From NCBI RefSeq assembly GCF_900091595.1, contig NZ_FMCW01000029.1, positions 1 to 64,000 of the forward strand: a DNA stretch of 64,000 nt. The letters are read 5' to 3'. Shown here one piece after another: positions 53,541-61,473 of this stretch. The stretch's first letter is position 1; every line of letters begins with the position of its first letter. The notes under the pieces are model-generated. The model was not told where the DNA came from. It worked only from the letters and a program-made list of their open reading frames with translations, and did not search any database. The position numbers and the translations under genes are program-made. This stretch comes from Micromonospora haikouensis (lineage in GTDB: Bacteria > Actinomycetota > Actinomycetes > Mycobacteriales > Micromonosporaceae).

Positions 53541-53589
53541 ACGCTACAGTCGGTGTACCGCCGACCATCACCGCAGAGGAGACCGGCCC

Positions 53590-54969
53590 ATGTTGTTCAC
53601 GCAGTACTACCTCGACTGCCTGTCCCAGGCGTCCTACCTCGTCGCCGACGAGCGCACCGGCCGGGCCGTGCTGGTCGACCCCCGCCGCGACATCGGCGAA
53701 TACCTCGCCGACGCGCGGGCGCACGGGCTGACCATCGAGGGAGTGATCAACACGCACTTCCACGCCGACTTCCTCGCCGGCCACCTGGAGGTCGCCGCCG
53801 CGACGGGCGCGTGGATCGGCTACGGCCGGCGCGCCGAGACCGAGTACCCGATCCGCAAGCTCGCCGACGGCGAGCGGATCAGCCTCGGTGACGTCACCCT
53901 GGAAATCATGGAGACCCCGGGCCACACCCCGGAGTCGATCAGCGTCCTGGTCTACGAGCACGCCGCCGACCCGGTGCCGCACGGCGTCCTCACCGGCGAC
54001 GCGCTGTTCATCGGCGACGTCGGCCGCCCCGACCTGCTCGCGTCCCTCGGCGTCACCGCAGAGGAGCTGGGCGCGATGCTCTACGACAGCGTGCAGCGCA
54101 AGTTGATGGGCCTCCCCGACGAGGTGCGGGTCTTCCCCGCCCACGGGGCGGGCTCCGCCTGCGGCAAGAACCTCTCCACCGAACGGCAGTCCACCATCGG
54201 CGAGCAGCGCCGCACCAACTACGCCTGCGCGCCGATGAGCCAGGAGCAGTTCCTCGCCCTGGTCACCGGCGGCCAGCCGGCCGCGCCGGGCTACTTCGCG
54301 TTCGACGCCGTGCTCAACCGGCGGGCGCACGAGCTGTTCGACTCCCGCGCCACGGCCCGCCCGCTCACCGCCGCCGAGTTCGCCGGGGCCCGCGCCGACG
54401 GCGCGGTCGTCGTCGACGCCCGCGACCCGCAGGAGTTCGCCGCCGGGCACGTCGCCGGGGCGATCAACATCCCGGCCGACGGCCGGTTCGCCGAGACCGC
54501 CGGCAGCGTGGTGGCGCCCGACCGCGCGGTGCTCGTCGTGGCGCCGGAGGGCCGCGAGGAGGAGATGGTCGTACGGCTCGCCCGGATCGGCTTCGACCGG
54601 GTCCTCGGCCACCTGCGCGACGCGGGGGCGACCCTGGCCGAGCTGGCGTCCGAGACGAGCCGGGCCAGCCGGGTCACGGCGACGGAGCTGCGCGCCGCGC
54701 TCGACCGCGCCGAGCCGCCGGTCGTGCTCGACGTCCGCAACGGCGGGGAGCGGGAGCAGGGGGCCATCGCGGGTTCGCTGCACATCCCGCTGGCCGAGCT
54801 GACCCGTCGCCTCGACGAGGTGCCCGCCGACCGGCCCGTGGTCGTGCACTGCGCCGGGGGTTACCGTTCCTCGGTCGCGGCGAGCCTGCTGCGCAGCGCC
54901 GGCCGGCGGGACGTCTCCGACCTGCTCGGCGGCTACGGCGCCTGGCGGGCCGCGTACGCGCAGGTCTGA
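53590..54969 (+). CDS. MBL-fold persulfide-dioxygenase-like protein with two rhodanese domains
   Basis: This 459-residue paralogue of the divergent protein has metal motif NTHFHADFLAGH (His56, His58, Asp60), TPGHTPES, GDALFIGDVGRPDLL and HGAGSACG. The first rhodanese-like domain (VVVDARDPQEFAAGH) lacks the Cys loop, and the second has VHCAGGYRSS. It probably oxidises a different persulfide or works in parallel with the first. It is controlled from the same three-operator region and ends at a strong hairpin. Confidence 0.92.
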   Translation: MLFTQYYLDCLSQASYLVADERTGRAVLVDPRRDIGEYLADARAHGLTIEGVINTHFHADFLAGHLEVAAATGAWIGYGRRAETEYPIRKLADGERISLGDVTLEIMETPGHTPESISVLVYEHAADPVPHGVLTGDALFIGDVGRPDLLASLGVTAEELGAMLYDSVQRKLMGLPDEVRVFPAHGAGSACGKNLSTERQSTIGEQRRTNYACAPMSQEQFLALVTGGQPAAPGYFAFDAVLNRRAHELFDSRATARPLTAAEFAGARADGAVVVDARDPQEFAAGHVAGAINIPADGRFAETAGSVVAPDRAVLVVAPEGREEEMVVRLARIGFDRVLGHLRDAGATLAELASETSRASRVTATELRAALDRAEPPVVLDVRNGGEREQGAIAGSLHIPLAELTRRLDEVPADRPVVVHCAGGYRSSVAASLLRSAGRRDVSDLLGGYGAWRAAYAQV

Positions 54970-54990
54970 CCGCCGGCGGCAGCGGCCACG

Positions 54991-55031
54991 GGCCGGGCCG
55001 CCCCCGACGTGGGATCGGGGGCGGCCCGGCC
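54991..55031. terminator. Bidirectional hairpin terminator
   Basis: A 17-bp perfect stem (54991-55007 with 55015-55031) with a 7-nt loop lies between the convergent MBL/rhodanese and LPMO genes. Confidence 0.75.
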
Positions 55032-55036
55032 GTCGG

Positions 55037-56137
55037 TCAGGCCGTCGCGGTGCAGCTCAGCGTCGGGGTGCTGGCCGCCCCCGACCCGGTGAAGCCGAAG
55101 CTGGCCTTCCCCCCGGCCGCCAGCGTGCCGTTGTAGCTGGCGTTGCGGGCGGTCACGGTCGACCCGCTGGTGGTGACCGTGGCACTCCAGGAGGAGGCGA
55201 TCTGCTGCCCGCCGGACCACGTCCAGGTGACCGTCCAGCCCCGGATCGGGCTGCTGCCGGCGGTCACCTCGACCTCGCCCTGGAAGCCGCCGGACCACTG
55301 CCCGGTGGACTTGTAGACGGCCGAGCAACCGGCGGAGGCCGGCGGCGTGGTCGCGGGCGGGGTCGTCGCGGGCGGGGTGGTGGGCGGAGCCGTGGTCGGC
55401 GTGGTGGTCGGCGGCGGGGTGGTCGGCGGGGTCGTCGTGCCGCCGAAGTTCACGTCGCTGCACAGGTAGTAGGACTGGTCCGAGTGGCTGGCCTGCCAGA
55501 TCGTGTAGACGATGTGCCGTCCGGTGCGCCCCGGCGCGTTCGCCGGGACCTGGATCGACACGCCCTGGCTCTCCTTGGTCGGCCACTGCGACGCCGGGGT
55601 GTTGCCGATCTGGCCGACCAGCTCCAGGTCACTCCACGCCAGCGGCTTGGTCAGGGCGTTGAAGCCCTGCTTGGTGACGTACACCCGGATGTAGTCGGCG
55701 CCGTGGCTCGCCTGGTCCCACAGCTTGACCTTGAAGCTGTTGGAGACGTTGGTGGTCTTCCACGCGCCGAGCGCGTCGAGGGAGTTGTAGCGGCCGTCGC
55801 CGGTGTGGCCGGCGCTGCACAGCTGGCCGTCGGGGATGGCGGCCTGGTGGTTGCCGGCGACGCCCTCGCGGTACAGGCCGTTCCAGTTCCACATGGCCGA
55901 CGCGTTGTACTGCCAGGCCTGCCAGCACATCGGGTCCTCGGTGGCCATGGCCGGGTTCTGGAAGTCGCTGCCCCAGCGGGCCCAGCAGCCGTAGTTGCGG
56001 GACGCCGGGTCGACGGTGGAGCCGTGGGCGGCGGCCGGGTTGGCCAGCGCGGTGGTCAGCAGCAGCGCGGCGGCCGCGCCGACGGCAAGCAGCCACGCCA
56101 CGAGGGGGATGCGACGTGATCGGACGAGATGGGACAC
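55037..56137 (-). CDS. Secreted AA10 lytic polysaccharide monooxygenase with CBM2
   Basis: This 366-residue protein has a signal peptide that cleaves at AAA-HGST, leaving His38 as the N-terminal copper ligand. His145 in QASHGADYIRVYVTK is the likely second histidine of the brace. A Pro/Thr linker (about 228-262) leads to a cellulose-binding CBM2 (QWSGGFQGEVEVTAG... WTVTWTW). AA10 enzymes cut chitin or cellulose oxidatively; the CBM2 favours cellulose. The start is the GTG at 56137 behind GGAGGG. Confidence 0.92.
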   Translation of the reverse strand: MSHLVRSRRIPLVAWLLAVGAAAALLLTTALANPAAAHGSTVDPASRNYGCWARWGSDFQNPAMATEDPMCWQAWQYNASAMWNWNGLYREGVAGNHQAAIPDGQLCSAGHTGDGRYNSLDALGAWKTTNVSNSFKVKLWDQASHGADYIRVYVTKQGFNALTKPLAWSDLELVGQIGNTPASQWPTKESQGVSIQVPANAPGRTGRHIVYTIWQASHSDQSYYLCSDVNFGGTTTPPTTPPPTTTPTTAPPTTPPATTPPATTPPASAGCSAVYKSTGQWSGGFQGEVEVTAGSSPIRGWTVTWTWSGGQQIASSWSATVTTSGSTVTARNASYNGTLAAGGKASFGFTGSGAASTPTLSCTATA

Positions 56138-56256
56138 GGAGCCCTCCAGGGAAAGGTCGGACGACGACACCCGGACGGTCGGGAGTTGCCCGCTCCCGCG
56201 CCTGCTTGCGTGGCTCCCGCTGCGGCTCTGCCTGGCAGACTCCCACATGCATCGAA

Positions 56257-56276
56257 ACTAGTCAATCTTGACCAGT
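56257..56276. promoter_or_regulatory. Imperfect palindrome upstream of the LPMO gene
   Basis: ACTAGTCAATCTTGACCAGT is an inverted repeat matching at 8 of 9 arm positions, 120 bp before the LPMO start. It recalls sugar-responsive repressor operators but is not a standard DasR or CebR site. Confidence 0.45.
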
Positions 56277-56352
56277 TCGGGTCGCTGCGGCGCGGGGCAC
56301 GGACGCCCCGCGCCGCAGCGGCCCGGTCACCGGCGGGCGCGGGCGCGGACGG

Positions 56353-58275
56353 TCAGCTGGTGGTGCAGGTGATGCTGGCCGGCGGGTTGTTGGTGCCGTT
56401 CCAGGTCGCGGTGAAGCCGAACGTGGTGGACGCCCCCGCGGCGAGCGCGCCGTTGTAGGCGACGTTGGAGACCGTCACGTTCGACCCGCTCTGGGTGTGG
56501 CTGCCGTTCCAGATCTGGTTGATCACCTGGCCGTTGGGGAAGCTCCAGGACACCTTCCAGCCGTTGATCGGTGCCGCCCCGGCGGTGACGGTGACGTCGG
56601 CCTGGAAGCCACCGGACCAGGAGTTGGTGACGGTGTACTTCGCGGTGGCCTGGCCGGCCGGCGGCGGGGTGGTGGTGCCGGTCGGCGTCGGGGTCGGCGC
56701 CACGGTCGGCGACGCGGTGGGGGTGGGGGTCGCGCCGACGAAGGTCAGCTTCACCACGTACGCGAGGGCGCTGTACGGCGCGCTCGCCGACGGCATGGTG
56801 ATGTGCAGGCCGCCCCCGTCCTGGGTGGGCCGGGGCAGGTTGATGTACGTGCCGGCGGTGGAGCCGAGCAGCTGCACGCCGGTCAGGTTGCCCAGGTTGA
56901 CCCGGCTGGAGGTCATCGTGGTGATGGTCAGGGTGCTGCCCGGCCAGCCCATGACGGTGGCGTACAGGACGGTGTTGTTCTTGTTGCGGGTGAACCGGAT
57001 GTCCTTGTTGGTGCCCGCGCGCGGCGTGACGAACGACCCGCCGCCCATCTGGGTGGGGCCCTCGCCGAAGACGGACCAGGCCCGGGTGCCGTAGATGGAC
57101 TCGCCGAACCGCTTGAGGTGGTCGCCGATGCCCCGCAGGATGGTCTGCTGCCCGGACGGGATGACGCCGTCGGCCGTCGGGGCGACGTTGAGCACCATCG
57201 TGCCGTTCTTGCTGACCCGGTCGATCAGCGCGTGCAGCAGCGCGGTGGTCGAGTAGTAGCCGATCCCCTGGGTGTAGCACCAGCTGCTGCTGGAGACGCT
57301 GTCGTCGGTCAGCCAGTACGGGGTCTGGATGCCCGCCGGGCCGCCGCGCTCGAAGTCGTAGACCTCGCCGCGGTTGTTGAACCCGTCCTTGTAGGTGACC
57401 ACCACGTCCTTGTTCCACGCGACGGCCTTGTTGTAGTAGTACGCCAGGAAGTCGAGCCGGCGCGCCTCGTCGATGCGGCCCAGATAGAGGTCCTGCCAGA
57501 TCAGGTCGGGCTGGTAGCCGTCGATGACCTCCCGCAGCTTGTCGGTCCACAGCTGCTGCTCGGTGGCGTTGTCGAGCTGCCCGTACAGCTTGCGCAGGGT
57601 GGTGCTGGACTGCTGCGGCACGTACTGGTAGTAGCCGCCGAAGTTCCACTGGTGGTGCAGCGAGACGAACAGCTTGAGGCCCTTGGCACGGATGGCGTCG
57701 GCGTGCAGCCGCAGCAGGTCCAGCTTCGGGCCGGTCGCCACGGAGTTCCACTCGTTGACCCTGCTGTTCCACATCGAGTAGCCGTCGTGGTGCTCGGCGA
57801 CCGGGCCGGCGAACTTCGCCCCGGCGTCGACGAACAGCTGCGCCCACTCGTTGGGGTCCCAGTTGCCGCCGGCGGACTTGAGCTTCGGCGCGAACTGCAC
57901 CCAGTTGCCCGCCTTGTCGCGGGCCCCGTTGATGAAGTTGTGGTACGGCCACGCGGACGGGTCGCCGAACACGCTCTTGTGGTGGTTGTTCTCGTACGAA
58001 CCGTTGTTGTACATGTTGCGCGGGTACCACTCGTTGCCGAACGCGGGGACGGCGAACGCGCCCCAGTGGTAGTAGATGCCGAACTTGCCGTCCTGGAACC
58101 ACTCGGCGGCCGGCGGGTGCTGGTCGACCGACGCCCAGGTCGGCGTGTAGCTCTGCGGCCCGGCGGTGGCCAGGGCATTGCGGACGCCGAGCAGGCCGGT
58201 GGCGGCGGCGACGCCGGTGGCGCCGCTCGCGATGAGCAGGCCGCGGCGGGTCAGTCGATGGGATGACGAGGACAT
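56353..58275 (-). CDS. Secreted GH29 alpha-L-fucosidase with CBM2
   Basis: This 640-residue protein begins with a twin-arginine signal (HRLTRRGLLIA). The GH29 domain has KFGIYYHWG, the pair EWYP/HHDGY and the nucleophile Asp in PDLIWQDLYLG. A beta-sandwich, a Thr/Pro linker and a C-terminal CBM2 (SWSGGFQADVTVTAG) follow. It would release fucose from plant or microbial glycans at a polysaccharide surface. AGGAG supports the ATG at 58275. It lies 50 nt after the arabinofuranosidase stop and is probably in the same transcript. Confidence 0.9.
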   Translation of the reverse strand: MSSSSHRLTRRGLLIASGATGVAAATGLLGVRNALATAGPQSYTPTWASVDQHPPAAEWFQDGKFGIYYHWGAFAVPAFGNEWYPRNMYNNGSYENNHHKSVFGDPSAWPYHNFINGARDKAGNWVQFAPKLKSAGGNWDPNEWAQLFVDAGAKFAGPVAEHHDGYSMWNSRVNEWNSVATGPKLDLLRLHADAIRAKGLKLFVSLHHQWNFGGYYQYVPQQSSTTLRKLYGQLDNATEQQLWTDKLREVIDGYQPDLIWQDLYLGRIDEARRLDFLAYYYNKAVAWNKDVVVTYKDGFNNRGEVYDFERGGPAGIQTPYWLTDDSVSSSSWCYTQGIGYYSTTALLHALIDRVSKNGTMVLNVAPTADGVIPSGQQTILRGIGDHLKRFGESIYGTRAWSVFGEGPTQMGGGSFVTPRAGTNKDIRFTRNKNNTVLYATVMGWPGSTLTITTMTSSRVNLGNLTGVQLLGSTAGTYINLPRPTQDGGGLHITMPSASAPYSALAYVVKLTFVGATPTPTASPTVAPTPTPTGTTTPPPAGQATAKYTVTNSWSGGFQADVTVTAGAAPINGWKVSWSFPNGQVINQIWNGSHTQSGSNVTVSNVAYNGALAAGASTTFGFTATWNGTNNPPASITCTTS

Positions 58276-58325
58276 GAGGGATCTCCTGGAGGGACGGGGG
58301 TGGGGTGGCATGGGGGGAAACCGGG

Positions 58326-59780
58326 TCACCGGTAGCCAGCGGCGGTGATGTTGGCCTGGACGGCGTTCTCGGTGGCGTCGGACGGGTAGCCGGAGGTCAT
58401 CACGCCCTCGTAGAAGGTGCCGCGCGCCCCGTGGCTGTTGTCGCCGCCGATGCCGAGGATGATCGCGCCCTCCTTCTTCATCGGGTTGTAGCCCGGGACG
58501 TTGGGCCGCACGCCGTTGTAGAAGGTCGACAGGCCACCGGACTGGGCGTTGCCGCCCCGGATGGCCCAGTGGTTCGGCTCACCCTTGACGATGGCGGTCA
58601 GGTAGCGGTGGCTGATGCTGGGGTCGTTGGCGTTGTACTTCTGGTTCACCCCGGAGAAGAGGCCGTTCTCCAGGTCGGCCATGATCCACGGGCCGTTGCC
58701 GGCGCCGTAGCCCCAGACCTTGTTGTTGCCGAAGTAGATGGCCTCCATGGTGCCGTTGCCGTTGTCGCGGCTGTTGGTCTCGGCGTTGCCGTAGTCGAAG
58801 CAGCAGCCGCCGTTGTAGTGCGTGCCGTCGAGGATGGCGTACATGCCCTCGGGCTGGTCACCCTTGGCGATGCCGTTGGTGCTGTTGTTGCGGTATCCGG
58901 TGCCGGGGGCGACGTAGACGCCGTACGCCTTGTGCCCGCCGACCGTGGTCGGCGCGAGGGTGGCGTCGGCGAGGTTGTCGTAGCCGCCCGGGGCGGGGCC
59001 GGAGAACCCACCGGGCGGGGCCTGGGTGAGCTTGTTACCGCGACCGGACTGGTCGTAGATGATGGTGATCAGGCAGGTGGTGCCGGCGCAGAAGGAGTCC
59101 TGCGCGGCGGCGTTGGCGACCCCGCCGGGCGCGAGCGGGCCGATGTCGCGGGTGGTGTTGTCCGACCCGCGCCGCACCTGGTAGAGCGGCCCGTTGTACG
59201 CGCCGTACAGCGCCCGGGTGGTGCTGTGCGCGGCCACGCACGGCGTGCCGCCCGCCGCGTAGATGTCACAGGGCTGCTGCGTCGACGGCGGCGGGGTGGT
59301 CGGCGGTGGAGTGGTCGGCGGCGGGGTCGACGTCGGCGGGGTGGTCGGCGTCACGCCCCCGGTGCAGGTCGTGCCGTTGAGCGCGAACGAGGTGGGCACG
59401 GGGTTGCTGCCGTTGGACGCGCCGTTGAAGCCGAACGAGGTGCTGCCCCCGGTCGGGATGCTGCCGTTGTAGGACACGTTGGTGACGGTCACCTGCGCAC
59501 CGGACTGGGTGTAGGAGCCGTTCCAGAGCTGGGTGATGGTCTGCCCGGCCCCGAAGCTCCACGTCAGCCGCCAGCTGCTGACCGGGTCGCCCAGGTCTGT
59601 GATGGTCACGTTCGCGCCGAAGCCGCCCGGCCACTCCGAGCTGACCGCGTAGCTGACCTGGCAGCCGGCTGCGGCGGCGGTCGCCAACCGCGTGCCGACC
59701 AGGCCGCCGCCGACCAGGACCAGCGTCGCGAGGGCCGCGACCAGCCCCGGCAGGCGACGCCATGCATTGCCACGTTTCAT
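58326..59780 (-). CDS. Secreted CBM2 / GH54-like alpha-L-arabinofuranosidase
   Basis: This 484-residue protein has a signal peptide, an N-terminal CBM2 (about 38-140), a Pro/Thr linker and a catalytic domain from about 170. The catalytic domain opens with PCDIYAAGGTPCVAAHSTTRALY, seen as two short conserved stretches, then has CCFDYGNAE, MEAIYFGNN and DNSHGARGTFYEG. These match the GH54 (AbfB) catalytic fold. The usual C-terminal CBM42 is absent and a CBM2 at the other end takes its place. GGAGGG precedes the ATG at 59780. Confidence 0.88.
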   Translation of the reverse strand: MKRGNAWRRLPGLVAALATLVLVGGGLVGTRLATAAAAGCQVSYAVSSEWPGGFGANVTITDLGDPVSSWRLTWSFGAGQTITQLWNGSYTQSGAQVTVTNVSYNGSIPTGGSTSFGFNGASNGSNPVPTSFALNGTTCTGGVTPTTPPTSTPPPTTPPPTTPPPSTQQPCDIYAAGGTPCVAAHSTTRALYGAYNGPLYQVRRGSDNTTRDIGPLAPGGVANAAAQDSFCAGTTCLITIIYDQSGRGNKLTQAPPGGFSGPAPGGYDNLADATLAPTTVGGHKAYGVYVAPGTGYRNNSTNGIAKGDQPEGMYAILDGTHYNGGCCFDYGNAETNSRDNGNGTMEAIYFGNNKVWGYGAGNGPWIMADLENGLFSGVNQKYNANDPSISHRYLTAIVKGEPNHWAIRGGNAQSGGLSTFYNGVRPNVPGYNPMKKEGAIILGIGGDNSHGARGTFYEGVMTSGYPSDATENAVQANITAAGYR

Positions 59781-60011
59781 GGAGCCCTCCAGATGCAAAC
59801 AGAGATGCAGGGATCGGGCCCGGACGGGGTGGGCCCGTGCGCCGCCTGTCGGGACCCGGACTCCGAGGGGCGGTAGGTGACCGGCGCAGCGCGGCCCGGA
59901 GGGGGACTCGCCGCCCGGCGCCGGCGTGGCCGGCGGCCCGGACGCCGGGGGCCGCTGACCAGCCGGATCGGCGGCAGCGGACGTGACCCGCGCCGCTGCA
60001 CCGAGGAGAAA

Positions 60012-60024
60012 GTTAACGTTCACA
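60012..60024. promoter_or_regulatory. Candidate sugar-responsive operator, copy 1
   Basis: GTTAACGTTCACA on the plus strand is the complement of TGTGAACGTTAAC. It matches the copy at 60168-60180 at 12 of 13 positions. It lies about 230 bp before the arabinofuranosidase start and has LacI-type character. Confidence 0.5.
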
Positions 60025-60167
60025 TCGGATGATGTCAATGGTCTCGTCGGCCGACGCCGCCCGCGCCGAGCCACCCACGGTCAATCCGCGGTCGGCCGCC
60101 CATCAGGGGCGGACGGCGCGGCGGGCCACGGGGCGGGTGAGCGATCTGCAAGAACCGACTCTTGCTG

Positions 60168-60180
60168 TGTGAACGCTAAC
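60168..60180. promoter_or_regulatory. Candidate sugar-responsive operator, copy 2
   Basis: TGTGAACGCTAAC is in inverted orientation to copy 1, about 145 bp apart. The pair could support looping between sites. Apart from the two boxes, 59781-60279 shows no gene that I can support. Confidence 0.45.
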
Positions 60181-60279
60181 ACCATATGTTTCGATGTGGG
60201 CGAAGGGCACGCCCCGCCGAGACCTGGTAGTGCTCCGGCGGATGGAGGCAGCCGCACGTGCTCGCCCGGCAGCAGCGGG

Positions 60280-61077
60280 CTAATCCGCTCGGCGTGGTCC
60301 CAGGCCGCCTCGGCGACCGGATCGCCGGTCGCTCCCGGCCTGGTGACGCCGAGCGGCGCGGCGGTGGATCAGGGCGATGCACAGCGTGATCACGAGGCCG
60401 ACGTCGGTGCCGCGAACCGCCACGTGGAAGATCGCGCTGCGGACCGGGTCCGGCTGGGCGACGCCGTACCGGAATCCGAGGGCGGCACCCGCGAGGACGC
60501 CGACCGAGACCAGGGCGGCGGCGAGCGGGCGGCTCGGCACGAGCCGTTCGGCCGCCGGCCGCTGCGGATCGCCGACCTCGGTGGCCGTCCGCCACCGACG
60601 CGCCGCCCACCAGCAGATCGCCGCCGCCCCGATGAGGCTGCTGGCGTACTGGGCCCACTCGTGTGCGGGAAGTGCGCCGATCCGCTCGTCCAACGCGGGG
60701 ACCAGCCGGGTGCCCCACCCGCCGCCGTGCGTGAAGCCGTCCCACAGAACGTGCGTGAGCGCGCCGACTCCCAGCGCGGCGACCACCCAGCCGGGTCCCG
60801 CCGCCGGGGCCGGGCGGACCCGGCGGCCGACGGCCGACGGCGCGTACGCCACGACGAGCGGTCGCAACAGCGCGATCCAGACGACGTACCCCACGAGACC
60901 GGCCAGCACGTCGACGGTGACGACGCCGACGAGGTGGTGACTCAGCCGCGTGGTGTACGGCATCGGCGCGTACAGGGGAAGATCGGGTGCCATGCTGCCG
61001 ACGGCGAGCGCGGACAGGGGCATCGCCGACCGGGCGAACGGCAGGACAGCTGCCGGGTGAGAACCGGTGAAGGGCAT
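60280..61077 (-). CDS. DUF4184-family membrane protein
   Basis: This 265-residue protein starts with MPFTGSHPAAVLPF and has APDLPLY and GALTHVLWDGFTH, the histidine-containing signature of DUF4184 proteins. About six hydrophobic helices follow, with a basic C-terminal tail. The conserved His/Asp set recalls membrane metal-dependent hydrolases (YdjM-like), but function is not established. It lies between the glycosidase promoter region and a frameshifted remnant. Confidence 0.82.
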   Translation of the reverse strand: MPFTGSHPAAVLPFARSAMPLSALAVGSMAPDLPLYAPMPYTTRLSHHLVGVVTVDVLAGLVGYVVWIALLRPLVVAYAPSAVGRRVRPAPAAGPGWVVAALGVGALTHVLWDGFTHGGGWGTRLVPALDERIGALPAHEWAQYASSLIGAAAICWWAARRWRTATEVGDPQRPAAERLVPSRPLAAALVSVGVLAGAALGFRYGVAQPDPVRSAIFHVAVRGTDVGLVITLCIALIHRRAARRHQAGSDRRSGRRGGLGPRRAD

Positions 61078-61092
61078 CCGGCGGTCACCCGG

Positions 61093-61399
61093 TCACGTGG
61101 GTCGACCGGAGGCCGCGCCGGTGGAGCCGCGGTCGTGGAGGGGACAGCCGCACCGGACGGCGGGTTCACCCTCCGCCGTCGGGCGTCGCGACATCCGGCG
61201 CATCGCGATCGGCACCACGACGGGGATCCGGGTCAGCAACTTCAACAGGCCGTTGCGGCGCAGCTCGCCGAAGAAGGTGGTCCCTCGCCAGCTTCCGGGT
61301 GCCGGCCGCGATGAGCGGCTCGGCGATCCTGAGCTGGATGAACGCGTCCGCTTCGACCTCCTCCGGGCAGCGGTCCTGGAACTGCTTCACGTCGTCCAT
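61093..61399 (-). pseudogene. Short frameshifted gene remnant
   Basis: The ATG at 61399 starts MDDVKQFQDRCPEEVEADAF..., a natural-looking sequence to GTRKLA. A single-base frame change near 61277 gives a better continuation, GTTFFGELRRNGLLKLL and IPVVVPIAMRRMSRRP, ending at 61093. In the uninterrupted frame the tail is a low-complexity Arg/Pro/Asp stretch. Family not recognised. It may be a decayed gene or a sequencing error. Confidence 0.4.
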
Positions 61400-61473
61400 A
61401 TTCGCACGGATCGTTGCCCTGGGCGTGGCGACAACCGGCGGGCATCGACGGCGACGCCGCGGTGCGTGCCGGA

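Noticed and set aside
56257..56276. DasR (dre) site controlling the LPMO
   Set aside because: The dre consensus is a 16-bp TGGTCTAGACCA-type palindrome. This 20-bp repeat has a different centre and spacing.
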